In this document: piece by piece, positions 42,172-51,333 of the stretch
Numbering within the stretch: the stretch's first letter is position 1
Layout of the letters: each line of letters opens with the position of its first letter
The notes under the pieces: generated by a model
Seen by the model: only the letters and a program-made list of their open reading frames with translations
Database searches by the model: none
What the model was told of the DNA's origin: nothing
Assembly: GCA_900543885.1 (NCBI GenBank)
Contig: UQTA01000001.1
Coordinates: forward strand, 1-64,000
DNA from: an uncultured Clostridium sp.
GTDB lineage: Bacteria; Bacillota; Clostridia; Lachnospirales; Lachnospiraceae
Reading direction: 5' to 3'
Length of the DNA stretch: 64,000 nucleotides
Made by a program: the position numbers and the translations under genes

Positions 42172-42240
42172 AAAAAACACATCCTGTTTACAGCAAACCA
42201 GATCACGGATCAGAAAGCTGTTTACAGGAGGTGTTTTTTT
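42172..42240 (+). terminator. pyrG terminator carrying the next gene's Shine-Dalgarno
   Basis: The 23-nt arms 42172-42194 and 42217-42239 pair at 20 positions, and the stem ends in a T-run. AGGAGGTG (42226-42233) in the 3' arm lies 7 nt before the ATG at 42241. Confidence 0.82.
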
Positions 42241-42450
42241 ATGGAAAAATATAATTGCAAAAACAAATCTGCTCTAAAAAACAATATAACCCAAAATCTC
42301 TTCGATGACTCCGATATCCAGGCCTGTTCCGCTACAGACTGCACCGGTCTGATCCCGGCACTGCCTCAGGATGAAGCAGAAATAGAAGCATATGAAACCA
42401 TTTATCCTTATATTACAAAAGCAAAAAGCGTTGTAAAAACAACGAAATAA
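42241..42450 (+). CDS. Small protein (69 aa) with Cys-rich centre
   Basis: The frame starts MEKYNCKNKSALKNN and contains IQACSATDCTGLIPALPQDE, then an acidic-aromatic stretch. I recall similar small proteins in Clostridia but no function. Its ribosome-binding site is buried in the pyrG terminator hairpin, so translation should depend on read-through and hairpin opening. It has its own strong terminator. Confidence 0.65.
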   Translation: MEKYNCKNKSALKNNITQNLFDDSDIQACSATDCTGLIPALPQDEAEIEAYETIYPYITKAKSVVKTTK

Positions 42451-42474
42451 TATCTTGCAAAATTTCTGCAACAA

Positions 42475-42521
42475 GAAAAGCCTATGCCGCTGCCTTCTCT
42501 GGCAGCCTGCACAGGCTTTTC
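42475..42521. terminator. Bidirectional terminator
   Basis: GAAAAGCCT...GCTGCC pairs with GGCAGC...AGGCTTTTC. It separates the small gene from the convergent ABC transporter operon. Confidence 0.85.
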
Positions 42522-42598
42522 ACTTCATGTACAACCGTTTTGCCTTACATTTTTCTGTCCTTATACTGACAGCAAAAGACTTTGGTTGTCCATCTTAT

Positions 42599-43342
42599 TT
42601 ATTTCTCATGCATAAATCTTCCAAGGAATTCCTTTGTCTGCTCTCTCTGCGGATTTGCAAAGATCTCTACTGGTGTTCCCTCTTCTACGATCACGCCATT
42701 TGCCATATAGACAACATGGGTAGATACATCCCTTGCAAATGCCATCTCATGGGTAACGATGATCATAGTCAGACCTTCTTTGGCCAGCTTGCGCATAACT
42801 TCCAGAACTTCTCCTACCATCTGAGGATCCAGCGCAGAAGTCGGCTCATCAAACAGCAGTACCTCCGGCTCCATAGCCAGGGCTCTTGCAATGGCAACTC
42901 GCTGTTTCTGACCGCCGGAAAGCTGTCTTGGTTTTGCATTAATATAAGGAGCCATGCCAACTTTTTCCAGATAATACATGGCCTTCTGCTTTGACTCTTC
43001 TTTGCCCTTCTTTAACACCTTAGTCTGTCCCACCATACAGTTTTCAAGAACTGTCATGTTATTGAACAGATTAAAGCTCTGGAACACCATACCAACTCTG
43101 GAACGATACTTAGGTGCATTCACCTTTGCATCAGCAATATTATTTCCATGATATAAGATCTCACCGGTAGTAGGTGTTTCCAGCAGATTTAAGCAGCGCA
43201 GCAAGGTGGACTTACCAGAACCGGAAGCTCCGATGATACAGGTAACATCCTTACTGTTTACAGTAAAATCAATATCCTTTAAAACCAGATTAGTGCCAAA
43301 GGTCTTGCTTAAATGGCGGATCTCCAAAATCTTTTCGCTCAT
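42599..43342 (-). CDS. Polar amino-acid ABC transporter, ATP-binding protein
   Basis: It is 247 residues long, with Walker A GASGSGKST, signature LSGGQKQRVAIARALA, Walker B VLLFDEPTSALDP and switch His in IIVTHEMAFA, all of the GlnQ/HisP type. It powers import with the permease and binding protein encoded upstream. Its ATG overlaps the permease stop (TAATG). Confidence 0.95.
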   Translation of the reverse strand: MSEKILEIRHLSKTFGTNLVLKDIDFTVNSKDVTCIIGASGSGKSTLLRCLNLLETPTTGEILYHGNNIADAKVNAPKYRSRVGMVFQSFNLFNNMTVLENCMVGQTKVLKKGKEESKQKAMYYLEKVGMAPYINAKPRQLSGGQKQRVAIARALAMEPEVLLFDEPTSALDPQMVGEVLEVMRKLAKEGLTMIIVTHEMAFARDVSTHVVYMANGVIVEEGTPVEIFANPQREQTKEFLGRFMHEK

Positions 43343-44133
43343 TACTGCTCCTCCTTCTTATCATCCGGGTAACGATACATGCCGCTGGTATAAGCCAGTG
43401 TATCAGTGGTTGCCAGATCGAAATTATCCGCACCATCCATCTTCTTCTCCCACAGACGTAAAAGTCTTGAACAGGTAAAAGTCATGATAAAGTACATGAT
43501 CATGGTAATGGTATAAGTCTCAAAGTTCATATAAAGGGCGCCTGCAGCTGCTTTGGTCTTGTACAGCAGCTCTGCTACACCAATAACAGAAAGCACACAG
43601 CTGTCCTTGATATTGATGATCAGGTTGTTGCCGATCTGAGGCATCAGATTACGGAGAGCCTGAGGCAGGATCACGTAGACCATAGTCTGTACATGGGTCA
43701 TACCAATAGACTTTGCTCCCTCTGTCTGTCCCGGGTCAATGGAAAGAATACCTCCTCGTACAGTCTCAGCCATATAAGCACCTGTATTAATAGATAAGAT
43801 AAAATAAGCAGCCTGCGTAATAGTAGAATTAATTCCCAGCAAAGGCATAAGACCATAGTAAATAAACATAGCCTGTGCCATCATAGGTGTACCTCTGAAA
43901 AATTCCACATAAGCATTTAAGATCAGCCGTACAACCCATAAAAGTCCCTTTTTTAAAGGATTATCTCCTTTTTCAGAAGGAATTGTCTGGACAATACCTA
44001 CAGCAAAACCGATGAGGCAGCCTACCAGCGTACCTACTAATGCGATCTTTAAGCTGACGCCTGCACCCTGCAGCATAGACATGCCGTAACGGTTAAACAC
44101 GACCATTACACGGCCAAAAAAATCTGTTGGCAT
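43342..44133 (-). CDS. Polar amino-acid ABC transporter, permease
   Basis: It is 263 residues long, with five or so hydrophobic segments and the HisM/GlnP-type EAA loop (GAKSIGMTHVQTMVYVILPQA). The extra hydrophilic C-terminal tail of about 30 residues is not typical. It lies 24 nt after the binding-protein gene. Confidence 0.94.
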   Translation of the reverse strand: MPTDFFGRVMVVFNRYGMSMLQGAGVSLKIALVGTLVGCLIGFAVGIVQTIPSEKGDNPLKKGLLWVVRLILNAYVEFFRGTPMMAQAMFIYYGLMPLLGINSTITQAAYFILSINTGAYMAETVRGGILSIDPGQTEGAKSIGMTHVQTMVYVILPQALRNLMPQIGNNLIINIKDSCVLSVIGVAELLYKTKAAAGALYMNFETYTITMIMYFIMTFTCSRLLRLWEKKMDGADNFDLATTDTLAYTSGMYRYPDDKKEEQ

Positions 44134-44157
44134 AACTTTCTCCTTTTTATCTCCTTA

Positions 44158-45063
44158 TTAGTTAGCCAGAGGCTGTACAGAAATTGCCTCGTCCATCATT
44201 GCGGAGAAATCATCTTTTGTCATCTTGGACAGAACACTGTCAATAGCTTCCTTTAACTCAGTATTGCCTTTCTTTAAAGAAATACCGATATTGATATCTT
44301 CATCTGTTACCTGGAAATCATCTGCGCCGCCGCCAAATTCAAGAAGCTTGAAATCAGGATAAGCAACTAATGCGCCCTTACCAGTTGGCTGGTCAGTTAC
44401 AACCAGGTCACACTTATCAGCATTTAAGGACATCAACATATCTGGTGCACTTGCGGTTGCAGCTAAGATATTTACATCCGGGATCTGAGGAAGGCATGTA
44501 TCATACCAGATGGTACTCTGCTGAGAAGTACAGGTAGCACCTGCCAGATCAGCTACACTCTTTGCATCAGCATATTTGCTGCCGTTCTTAACCAGAGTAA
44601 CCATGGTTGCGTAGTAATAAGGTTCTGTAAAATCAACTGCCTGAAGACGTTCTTCTGTAATAGACTGTCCAGCGATAACACAGTCAACCTGTCCTGTACT
44701 TACAGCAGGGATCAGAGAATCCCAGTCAAGACGAACGATCTGCAGTTCATATCCTAACTCATCACAGATCTTCTTAGCCATCATAACATCGTATCCGTAT
44801 GCATATTCGTTGCTGTCATTGATCGGAACAGCACCGTTAGAATCATCTGGCTGTGTCCAGTTATATGGTGCATATGCACACTCCATAGCTACTTTTAAAA
44901 CTTTCTTTTCACCGGAAGCTTCTGCACTTGTCTCATCCGCAGCCTTGTTCTCTCCTGCTGCGGTTGTAGAAGTGGTATTGCTGCTTCCACATGCTGTTAA
45001 TGCACCTGCTGCCATTACACCTGCAATTGCCAGGCTCATTATTCTCATTACGTTTCTTTTCAT
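44158..45063 (-). CDS. Polar amino-acid ABC transporter, substrate-binding lipoprotein
   Basis: It is 301 residues long, with a lipobox LTACGS after the signal sequence, an Ala/Thr/Glu-rich linker, then a family 3 periplasmic-binding-type domain (VAMECAYAPYNWTQ; YGYDVMMAKKICDELGYELQ; VDFTEPYYY). I chose ATG 45063 because GAGGAG lies upstream; longer readings run through the leader. The particular amino acid cannot be fixed from sequence. Confidence 0.92.
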   Translation of the reverse strand: MKRNVMRIMSLAIAGVMAAGALTACGSSNTTSTTAAGENKAADETSAEASGEKKVLKVAMECAYAPYNWTQPDDSNGAVPINDSNEYAYGYDVMMAKKICDELGYELQIVRLDWDSLIPAVSTGQVDCVIAGQSITEERLQAVDFTEPYYYATMVTLVKNGSKYADAKSVADLAGATCTSQQSTIWYDTCLPQIPDVNILAATASAPDMLMSLNADKCDLVVTDQPTGKGALVAYPDFKLLEFGGGADDFQVTDEDINIGISLKKGNTELKEAIDSVLSKMTKDDFSAMMDEAISVQPLAN

Positions 45064-45130
45064 AATCGTTCTCTCCTCATTGCCTGTATTTAGAAAGTCT
45101 GTTATCCGCAGATCTGCCGGACTCTGTACA

Positions 45131-45161
45131 CAAAAAGCCATACCCGCTACAGGTATGACTT
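45131..45161 (-). promoter_or_regulatory. Attenuator-like terminator in the ABC operon leader
   Basis: On the minus strand AAGTCATACC pairs with GGTATGGCTT and is followed by a T-run, about 75 nt after the transcription start and 70 nt before the first gene. A 50-codon frame (MLKLYRYQQSGR...) spans the leader and ends at the gene's ribosome-binding site. I could not match the leader to a known riboswitch or T-box. Confidence 0.65.
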
Positions 45162-45239
45162 CTTCGTTTCCCTTGGCTTCTTTCGCGAAACAGCCTTCCT
45201 GACTGCTGATATCTGTATAATTTCAGCATTTTCCCGCTT

Positions 45240-45268
45240 AGTATAGCATAACTGCTTCGCTTTTCCAA
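45240..45268 (-). promoter_or_regulatory. ABC operon promoter
   Basis: On the minus strand TTGGAA and TATACT (with an upstream TGC, extended -10) are 17 nt apart. Confidence 0.75.
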
Positions 45269-45302
45269 TAGTAATTTTTATTTTAACAAATCCATATTTT
45301 GT

Positions 45303-46184
45303 TTATTTTTGATCAGCTGTACTAGCTTCCTCTGCCTTTTTGATCATCAGATCCGTCATCTTCTGCTGATACTCTTCATCCGCCGTGATCTCATTTCCCT
45401 CTTCATCTACTTCCACTGCAAATAAAAAGGTCCTTGCATCGTTGATCTCATAGCTGCAGGTCACTAATGTATACAGCGCCTTCACCGGATATTCTACCGG
45501 TTCTGCATAAGAACAGGGAGCGATCATTTCTTTTACAAACTCATCAAAAGCTTCCTGGCTCTTAAAACGTGTCTTACGCACAATAGGCTTTGCCTCTCCA
45601 TAATAGCAAGATACCGCTTTTAAATGGATCGCCCGATCCGGAGTATAAATAGTGAAATACTGATGTTCCTTAAAATAAGAAGGATCCTTATAACGGACAA
45701 CATCCTTAAACATGCTTCCGTTTTTCATATTGTGACCATAAAGGATATTATTTCTTCCCTCAAAGTCCCCTTCACTTTCATAATCCAGGTAAATCGTTCC
45801 GGCAACACTTGATTCTCCATGGAAATCATGTTTCAGATAAAAATCATTATCCGTTCCCTGAACGATCGGGTAACTGATCTTGGTATCAGGAATATCGATC
45901 CAGCCGATGGTATCAGGATTTTCCCCTTTCAGTACATCAAAATCATAAGGTGACTGATAAACCTCTTCTTCCGGTTCTGTCTCCTGCTCTTTTGTTTCTT
46001 CTGCAGTAGTCTCCTGGGTCGTCTGAGCTGCCTTGCTTGCAAGCTGCTCATACTCCTCCTGGGCTTTCTTATCTGCAAGATAACTTCGCAGTGTCAGACC
46101 GGCGCTTGCCAGAAACACCAGAAGCGCTGCACAGATCAGTATCTTCCAGAAAGTGCCTCCCGCTCTTTTTTTATTACCTTCCAT
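45303..46184 (-). CDS. Class B sortase
   Basis: It is 293 residues long, with an N-terminal membrane anchor (about 12-32), a Thr/Glu-rich linker (about 50-75) and a sortase B domain with catalytic His in LYGHNMKNGSMF, Cys in TLVTCSYE and Arg in NDARTFLF. It attaches proteins to peptidoglycan or builds pili. No substrate with a sorting signal is visible next to it. Confidence 0.93.
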   Translation of the reverse strand: MEGNKKRAGGTFWKILICAALLVFLASAGLTLRSYLADKKAQEEYEQLASKAAQTTQETTAEETKEQETEPEEEVYQSPYDFDVLKGENPDTIGWIDIPDTKISYPIVQGTDNDFYLKHDFHGESSVAGTIYLDYESEGDFEGRNNILYGHNMKNGSMFKDVVRYKDPSYFKEHQYFTIYTPDRAIHLKAVSCYYGEAKPIVRKTRFKSQEAFDEFVKEMIAPCSYAEPVEYPVKALYTLVTCSYEINDARTFLFAVEVDEEGNEITADEEYQQKMTDLMIKKAEEASTADQK

Positions 46185-46217
46185 GCCTTATTTTCTGTCC
46201 TTTCCAAGATGCTTAAT

Positions 46218-46241
46218 GAGCCTGTATGATTACACAGGCTC
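46218..46241 (-). terminator. Hairpin between the repeat-domain gene and sortase
   Basis: GAGCCTGT pairs with ACAGGCTC around an 8-nt loop. The T-run on the minus strand is weak, so termination may be partial and the sortase could be co-transcribed. Confidence 0.5.
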
Positions 46242-46246
46242 ACATT

Positions 46247-47119
46247 TTATGCTGTATAGGTTTTCTTTTTTACAGATTCTTTCTGCCACTGGCCAGATCT
46301 TGCCACTGCTTCATGCATCAGTAACAGCAATTCCATAAAGCTGCGGAAACTTACCTGACAGCGTTTTTCCTTCCAGCCTATGGTTCCTTGCCATGTGGCA
46401 TTTCTACGGAACAGAACACGGACTACAAAAGTAGCCGGTCCATAATTTCCATTTTCCACATGAAAACTCCGTGGAATGATCACGGAATGGTCTCTTGCAT
46501 TTTCAGGAAGAGGATCGATCATCTCTGCGATCTTTTCTCTCAGTTCAAATTCATTATAAAACGTTCTCCTGTCTTCCACTGCAGGGTGAGACACATCACC
46601 GCTCATATTGTGATCTTCATAATTGCGAACCGCTACTTCGCACATCTTTTTCCCAAGTCCATAAGGAAGCCTGGCAACTCCATTTCCCAGCTGCTGGTCA
46701 AAAAAGTCCATCAGCTCCATAAAACTGTCAAAATGTTTTTTCACAGAAGTACCTAACTGCTCGATTTCTCCCTGCCAGGACGCATAATAGCGGTACTGTA
46801 CACGAAGGCAGAAATCCGCCAGCTGTCCTCTGTTTTCCAGCTCTAAATTTCCAGTTCTGTCATCTGTCTCATCTTCCATCAGATCCGGCAGATCTTTTTT
46901 TTCAAAATTACGCTGATCCACACTCTTCATAGGATAATGAATCTCATCAAACAGCTCTTCTAAGAGAAATACCATCTCTGACAAACTGTAAAAAGCAATG
47001 CCGCCACTTCTGCTGTCATGATAGATCCTTCCTTTTAAAATCCTCTTTGCAAAATCATCTACTGCAATGTGGACCTGTCGATAGGAGTTAGGTATAGCCC
47101 CTGTTTTCGCTACTGACAT
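46247..47119 (-). CDS. Protein with three copies of one small domain
   Basis: It is 290 residues long, with no signal peptide or membrane segment. The pattern R(V/I)xxR...(S/A)WQG..(I)...F.SF.EL..L occurs near residues 104-145 and 230-275, and a more divergent copy (GRIYHDSRSGGIAFYSLSEM) near 25-60. I do not know a function. It is divergent from the SARP regulator, with a palindrome between them, which suggests a shared regulatory system. Confidence 0.7.
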   Translation of the reverse strand: MSVAKTGAIPNSYRQVHIAVDDFAKRILKGRIYHDSRSGGIAFYSLSEMVFLLEELFDEIHYPMKSVDQRNFEKKDLPDLMEDETDDRTGNLELENRGQLADFCLRVQYRYYASWQGEIEQLGTSVKKHFDSFMELMDFFDQQLGNGVARLPYGLGKKMCEVAVRNYEDHNMSGDVSHPAVEDRRTFYNEFELREKIAEMIDPLPENARDHSVIIPRSFHVENGNYGPATFVVRVLFRRNATWQGTIGWKEKRCQVSFRSFMELLLLMHEAVARSGQWQKESVKKKTYTA

Positions 47120-47170
47120 TTTCTCACCTACTTTTCTATCTTAATATATTCTTACCATTTGTCCCTCATT

Positions 47171-47338
47171 GATACCGGATTGTTTCGCACTATGTGCTCT
47201 CACAATCCTAAAAACATTCATAATCCGCTCATTTTTCTACGAAAAATGGCTGCTCATTCATGTTTTTGACGGGTCCCAAGTTCAAAAATCCTCTTGCATC
47301 GGATTTCAGACCTTTTGACCCTGGTATCATATTACTAT
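47171..47338. repeat. Imperfect palindrome (about 168 bp)
   Basis: GATACC at the left end pairs with GGTATC at the right, AAAACAT.CAT with ATTCATGTTTT, and the centre is CATTTTTC/GAAAAATG. The intervening parts pair only loosely. It occupies most of the gap between two divergent genes. Confidence 0.55.
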
Positions 47339-47490
47339 CAGTATAACAGCTAATGGTTACAAAACGGTTACAAAACACTATAATTTTATATTTTTTTACG
47401 GGAATAAACTGGACATTTTTGCACCGTATGAGTATACTTAAAGTACCATTTATATAAGAAATTGATATGTAATAAAGGAGACTTGTCGTT

Positions 47491-48762
47491 ATGTCAACTT
47501 CTTCTGATACAAAGCCAACAATTTATGTACAAACTCTGGGCGGTTTTTCTATTAAAACAGGTGATTTCCAGATCAATGACAACAGTAATCAGTCAAAAAA
47601 GCCATGGGCTTTACTGGAATATCTGGTAGTTTTTCAGAAAAAAGAGATCAGCCCTGCAGAACTGATCCACATCATCTGGGCAGATGAACCTGGTGCTAAT
47701 CCAAACGGAGCCTTAAAAACACTTATGTTCCGCTCCCGCAAATTACTGGAACCATTAGGGATCTCCCCACAGAAACTTTTAGTCCAGCAGAGAGGAACCT
47801 ACGCCTGGACACAGGAATATCCTACCTTCCTTGATATTGATGAATTTGAATCAATCTGTAATAAAGCTTTAGGCAGTTCTCTTTCTCCGGAAGAAAGTCT
47901 GAAGCTGTGTATGGATGGTCTGGCTCTTTATAAAGGGGACTTCCTTCCAAAGTCAGAATATGAATCCTGGGTTATCCCAATCAGCGCTTACTATCATTCC
48001 CTGTACCAGAAACTGGTTTACAAGACCATACAGCTTCTTTTGGACAAGCAGGCTTACAGCCAGATCACTTCTATCTGCCAGACAGCCATTGGAATCGAAC
48101 CTTTTGATGAGGAATTTCATTATTATCTGGTGTATTCTTTATTTAAAGACGGTCATACAAGCCAGGCATTAGAAGAATACAGCAACACTTTGGACCTGTT
48201 TTATAATGAATTTTCCATTTCACCTACGGAACATTTTAAAGATCTGTATAATACCATCCGCAACAGTGAAAGAGGTATTAATACCAATCTGGACTCCATC
48301 CAGACTTCTTTAAACGAAGAAAGCAACGACGGAGCTTTCTACTGTGAGTATCCGGTATTCCGTGATCTGTTCCAGTTAGAACGCCGTTCCATCCAGCGTA
48401 CAGGAGATTCCATCTATCTCTGCCTGCTGACCATAACCGGCATTGACGGAAAAGTTCCAAAGAGCATGATCCTGCAAAAAGCCATGGAACATCTGAACAG
48501 CTCCATTTTAAATTCCCTGCGCTGCAGTGACGTTTTTACCCGCTACAGCATCAGCCAGTACCTTATTCTGCTTCCTACTGTAACAGCAGAAAAGGGAGAA
48601 ATGGTATTAAGACGTATCATTACTAATTTCCGCAAACTATATAACAGAAAAGATATCACCGTAGAAATGCGGCTGCAGCCGATTCTTCCCTGGAAGAATA
48701 CATCTTTAAAAGATACTCTGAAATACGGTGAACTGGCAGAGGAAATTGATGAACCCCTATAA
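47491..48762 (+). CDS. SARP-type regulator with C-terminal GGDEF-like region
   Basis: It is 423 residues long. An N-terminal OmpR-type winged helix (IYVQTLGGFSIKTGDF; AELIHIIWADEPGANPNGAL) is followed by a bacterial transcriptional activator domain (about 105-260) and a C-terminal region (about 290-410) resembling a degenerate GGDEF domain (SDVFTRYSISQYLILLP) without the GGDEF signature. AAAGGAG precedes the ATG. The targets are unknown; the divergent repeat-domain gene is one candidate. Confidence 0.82.
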   Translation: MSTSSDTKPTIYVQTLGGFSIKTGDFQINDNSNQSKKPWALLEYLVVFQKKEISPAELIHIIWADEPGANPNGALKTLMFRSRKLLEPLGISPQKLLVQQRGTYAWTQEYPTFLDIDEFESICNKALGSSLSPEESLKLCMDGLALYKGDFLPKSEYESWVIPISAYYHSLYQKLVYKTIQLLLDKQAYSQITSICQTAIGIEPFDEEFHYYLVYSLFKDGHTSQALEEYSNTLDLFYNEFSISPTEHFKDLYNTIRNSERGINTNLDSIQTSLNEESNDGAFYCEYPVFRDLFQLERRSIQRTGDSIYLCLLTITGIDGKVPKSMILQKAMEHLNSSILNSLRCSDVFTRYSISQYLILLPTVTAEKGEMVLRRIITNFRKLYNRKDITVEMRLQPILPWKNTSLKDTLKYGELAEEIDEPL

Positions 48763-48794
48763 TACAGTATGACCTGTAAATACCTGTAAATTTT

Positions 48795-48837
48795 AAAACA
48801 GATGAAACCAAAATTTTCTTATGGTTTCATCTGTTTT
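48795..48837. terminator. Bidirectional terminator, SARP gene / L,D-transpeptidase
   Basis: AAAACAGATGAAACCA and TGGTTTCATCTGTTTT form a perfect 16-bp stem between convergent genes. Confidence 0.9.
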
Positions 48838-48859
48838 TCGTTTTGTATACCTATATCAT

Positions 48860-50299
48860 TTACGGCGTGCAGATCACCGGTATCCCCTTATAAAGCATGT
48901 CATATAAGGCCGGAACACTTGCCGGAGGCAGATTTACACAGCCATGACTGCCGCTTGTCTGATAGATCGTTCCGCCAAATTTACTTCTCCATGGCGCATC
49001 ATGAAGACCAATTCCTCCATTAAAAGGCATCCAGTAATCTACATGAGTTTCGTATTCGTACTTACCATTCTCCAGTTTCTTTCCACGCAGGATCCGGTCT
49101 TTCTCTTTATATGTAAGACTGTAGATGCCAGCTGGTGTGGTATAATCCTTTGACACATTGCCCGTTACACAGGGAGCATCCCAGACAGCTGCTCCATCTT
49201 TTATCATGTATACATGCTGACCAGACAGATCTACCTGCACATAGGTATTTCCCCAGTCGCTGCCAGTCCTTGATGCAGCCACCTGACTATAAACAGGCTC
49301 TCTGTCCGCACTGTCACCGCTCTGCCATGCCGAACCGTTTTGGATCAGCTCAGTAAGTGCTGCAATCTCACCTGCCTGATCGATCTTCCATCCATATGGG
49401 CCTGTAAGCTGATATTCTGCACCAGATACTCCTTTAAAAGTACGGGTTTTTCCTGCTGTATCATAAGTCGCTGCCAGCTTTGCCACAAATGCAGCCACTT
49501 TCTGTTGATCCAGCATTACCTGACCATTGCTGCTTCCTGTGATCCAGCTGGCCATCGTCTCACCAGAAAGTACTTCTGACGTATCCCCAAATACATATCG
49601 CAGCTGTTTGCTTTTTCGGCTGTTCATGGCAACACATAAGGCCTTCAGGTTTTCATCGCTTTCCCAAACACCAACGGAACGGTAGCAGCCAGTTTCTTCC
49701 AGTGAAACTTCTTTGCTTCCGGATCTCACAACTGCCGTTATCACCTGTTTTGTCTTTTCCAGGTCTACGTCATTTCCCTGAACTGCCGGGATAATCGTAA
49801 AATCTTTTCCTTCTTCATAAGCAGAAATAGCCGCATCTTTTGTAGTCACAATATTTCCGCCACTGATACATGACAGTGCACTGATCTTCTCATTTAAAGC
49901 ATCTTCATTATACTGAGCAGAAACTTCCATTGTATGAGTATTATCCCCTGAAGGACCTGCCACACGGCCAGAGGCATTCTGACTGTCTAAAATTTCCTGT
50001 ATACTGCCGGAAACAGTGACCTGATAGCCAATGTCACTGCCCTTAATGCTTTCTTCTTTTCCGCCTTTTTCTTTTATGCGCAGCGTATATTCACCTGCAT
50101 AAAAACCCTCGATCCTGGCTTTCGCCTCATCAGGTGTCAATCCGCCTACTCCAACTCCGTTAATCTTTGTGCCGGATACCAGTCTGGATGTATCACTTTC
50201 ATCAGCAAAAGCGCCTATTGTAACAGCTAATGACAGTGTCAGCGCTGTCAGAACGGTTAAAAGCAGACGGCTTTTCATTTTTCCCGCAATTTTTCTCAT
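48860..50299 (-). CDS. L,D-transpeptidase with peptidoglycan-binding domains
   Basis: It is 479 residues long. An N-terminal signal or anchor is followed by VSGTKINGVGVGGLTPDEAK and PG_binding_4-type repeats (to about 330), then a YkuD catalytic domain with GGIGLHDAPW and SHGCVNLPP containing the catalytic His and Cys. It forms 3-3 cross-links in peptidoglycan or anchors proteins. I chose ATG 50299 because AAGGAG lies about 8 nt upstream. Confidence 0.93.
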   Translation of the reverse strand: MRKIAGKMKSRLLLTVLTALTLSLAVTIGAFADESDTSRLVSGTKINGVGVGGLTPDEAKARIEGFYAGEYTLRIKEKGGKEESIKGSDIGYQVTVSGSIQEILDSQNASGRVAGPSGDNTHTMEVSAQYNEDALNEKISALSCISGGNIVTTKDAAISAYEEGKDFTIIPAVQGNDVDLEKTKQVITAVVRSGSKEVSLEETGCYRSVGVWESDENLKALCVAMNSRKSKQLRYVFGDTSEVLSGETMASWITGSSNGQVMLDQQKVAAFVAKLAATYDTAGKTRTFKGVSGAEYQLTGPYGWKIDQAGEIAALTELIQNGSAWQSGDSADREPVYSQVAASRTGSDWGNTYVQVDLSGQHVYMIKDGAAVWDAPCVTGNVSKDYTTPAGIYSLTYKEKDRILRGKKLENGKYEYETHVDYWMPFNGGIGLHDAPWRSKFGGTIYQTSGSHGCVNLPPASVPALYDMLYKGIPVICTP

Positions 50300-50346
50300 T
50301 CTTTCCACTCCTTTTCAGGTACAGGACCAACACCTGAACAACTCCA

Positions 50347-51084
50347 TTAATCGATCACTTTAATACTTTCGATCACCGGCTGGTTCTCCTTGGCTACCGT
50401 TCCGTTGTTGTCCTCTACCTTTGTATCTTCACAGATTGCATCTACTACTTCCATACCATCCGTTACATAACCAAAACATGCATATTCGCCATCCAGGAAC
50501 GTGCTGTCCTCATGCACGATAAAGAACTGTGAACTGGCACTGTCCTTGCGCTGTGCTCTTGCCATGGAAATAGCTCCTCTGGTATGGGATAATGAATTTT
50601 CCACACCATTGGAAGCAAATTCACCCTTGATCTCACGCTCAGAACCGCCCATACCTGTTCCTAATGGATCACCGCCCTGGATCATAAAACCGCTGATAAT
50701 ACGATGGAAGGTAAGTCCGTCATAAAATCCGTTTCCTGCCAGATCAAGGAAGTTTGCAACGGTAATCGGTGCTGCATCACCGTCTAATTCCACATGAATG
50801 GTACCATAATCCTTTACTGTGATCTCCACATGATGCTTTCCTGCAGCTGCAGTCAGATCCAATCCTCTGTTTTCATCTGCTGCTTTCGATGTCTCTGCAG
50901 TCTCTCCGGCCGCAGCCTGCGTAGTCTCTTCTGCTTTTTCTGCTTCAGTTTCTTTTGCATCTTCTGCCTTTGCTGTTGTTTCCGCTGCTGTTGTCTGTGC
51001 TGTATTATTATCTTTTGTACCGCAGCCTGCCAATAACATAGCAGATGCTGCTGCCATCAGGCAGATCTTCATCCATTTCTTCAT
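50347..51084 (-). CDS. Lipoprotein cyclophilin-type peptidyl-prolyl isomerase
   Basis: It is 245 residues long, with signal peptide and lipobox LLAGCGT, an Ala/Glu/Thr-rich linker (about 25-75), then a cyclophilin domain (HRIISGFMIQGGDPLGTG; ARAQRKDSASSQFFIV). It should help fold exported proteins at the outer face of the membrane. A TTG at 51090 is an alternative start. It is 47 nt upstream of the L,D-transpeptidase gene and co-directional. Confidence 0.93.
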   Translation of the reverse strand: MKKWMKICLMAAASAMLLAGCGTKDNNTAQTTAAETTAKAEDAKETEAEKAEETTQAAAGETAETSKAADENRGLDLTAAAGKHHVEITVKDYGTIHVELDGDAAPITVANFLDLAGNGFYDGLTFHRIISGFMIQGGDPLGTGMGGSEREIKGEFASNGVENSLSHTRGAISMARAQRKDSASSQFFIVHEDSTFLDGEYACFGYVTDGMEVVDAICEDTKVEDNNGTVAKENQPVIESIKVID

Positions 51085-51240
51085 TTTCAAATTTTCCTTT
51101 CTTCCATCAAACTCTGTTCATCCCGCACCTGTGTAAACAGCGCAGTACTCATCGCACTCATCATAGCATTTTCACCACATACAGTAAAGCGTTTCACAAA
51201 AATATCAAATTTCCGTAAGATTTATTAAGAAAGACATTAA

Positions 51241-51275
51241 AAAAGCAACAGCGCCGAAGTTTCCTTCAGCGCTGT
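51241..51275 (-). terminator. Terminator after ppdK
   Basis: On the minus strand ACAGCGCTGAAG pairs with CTTCGGCGCTGT, then TGCTTTTTT. Confidence 0.88.
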
Positions 51276-51333
51276 CACTTTTATCCCTTATATAACAATT
51301 TTTAATCGATTAGCCTGTTTTTATTCTCTGAGA

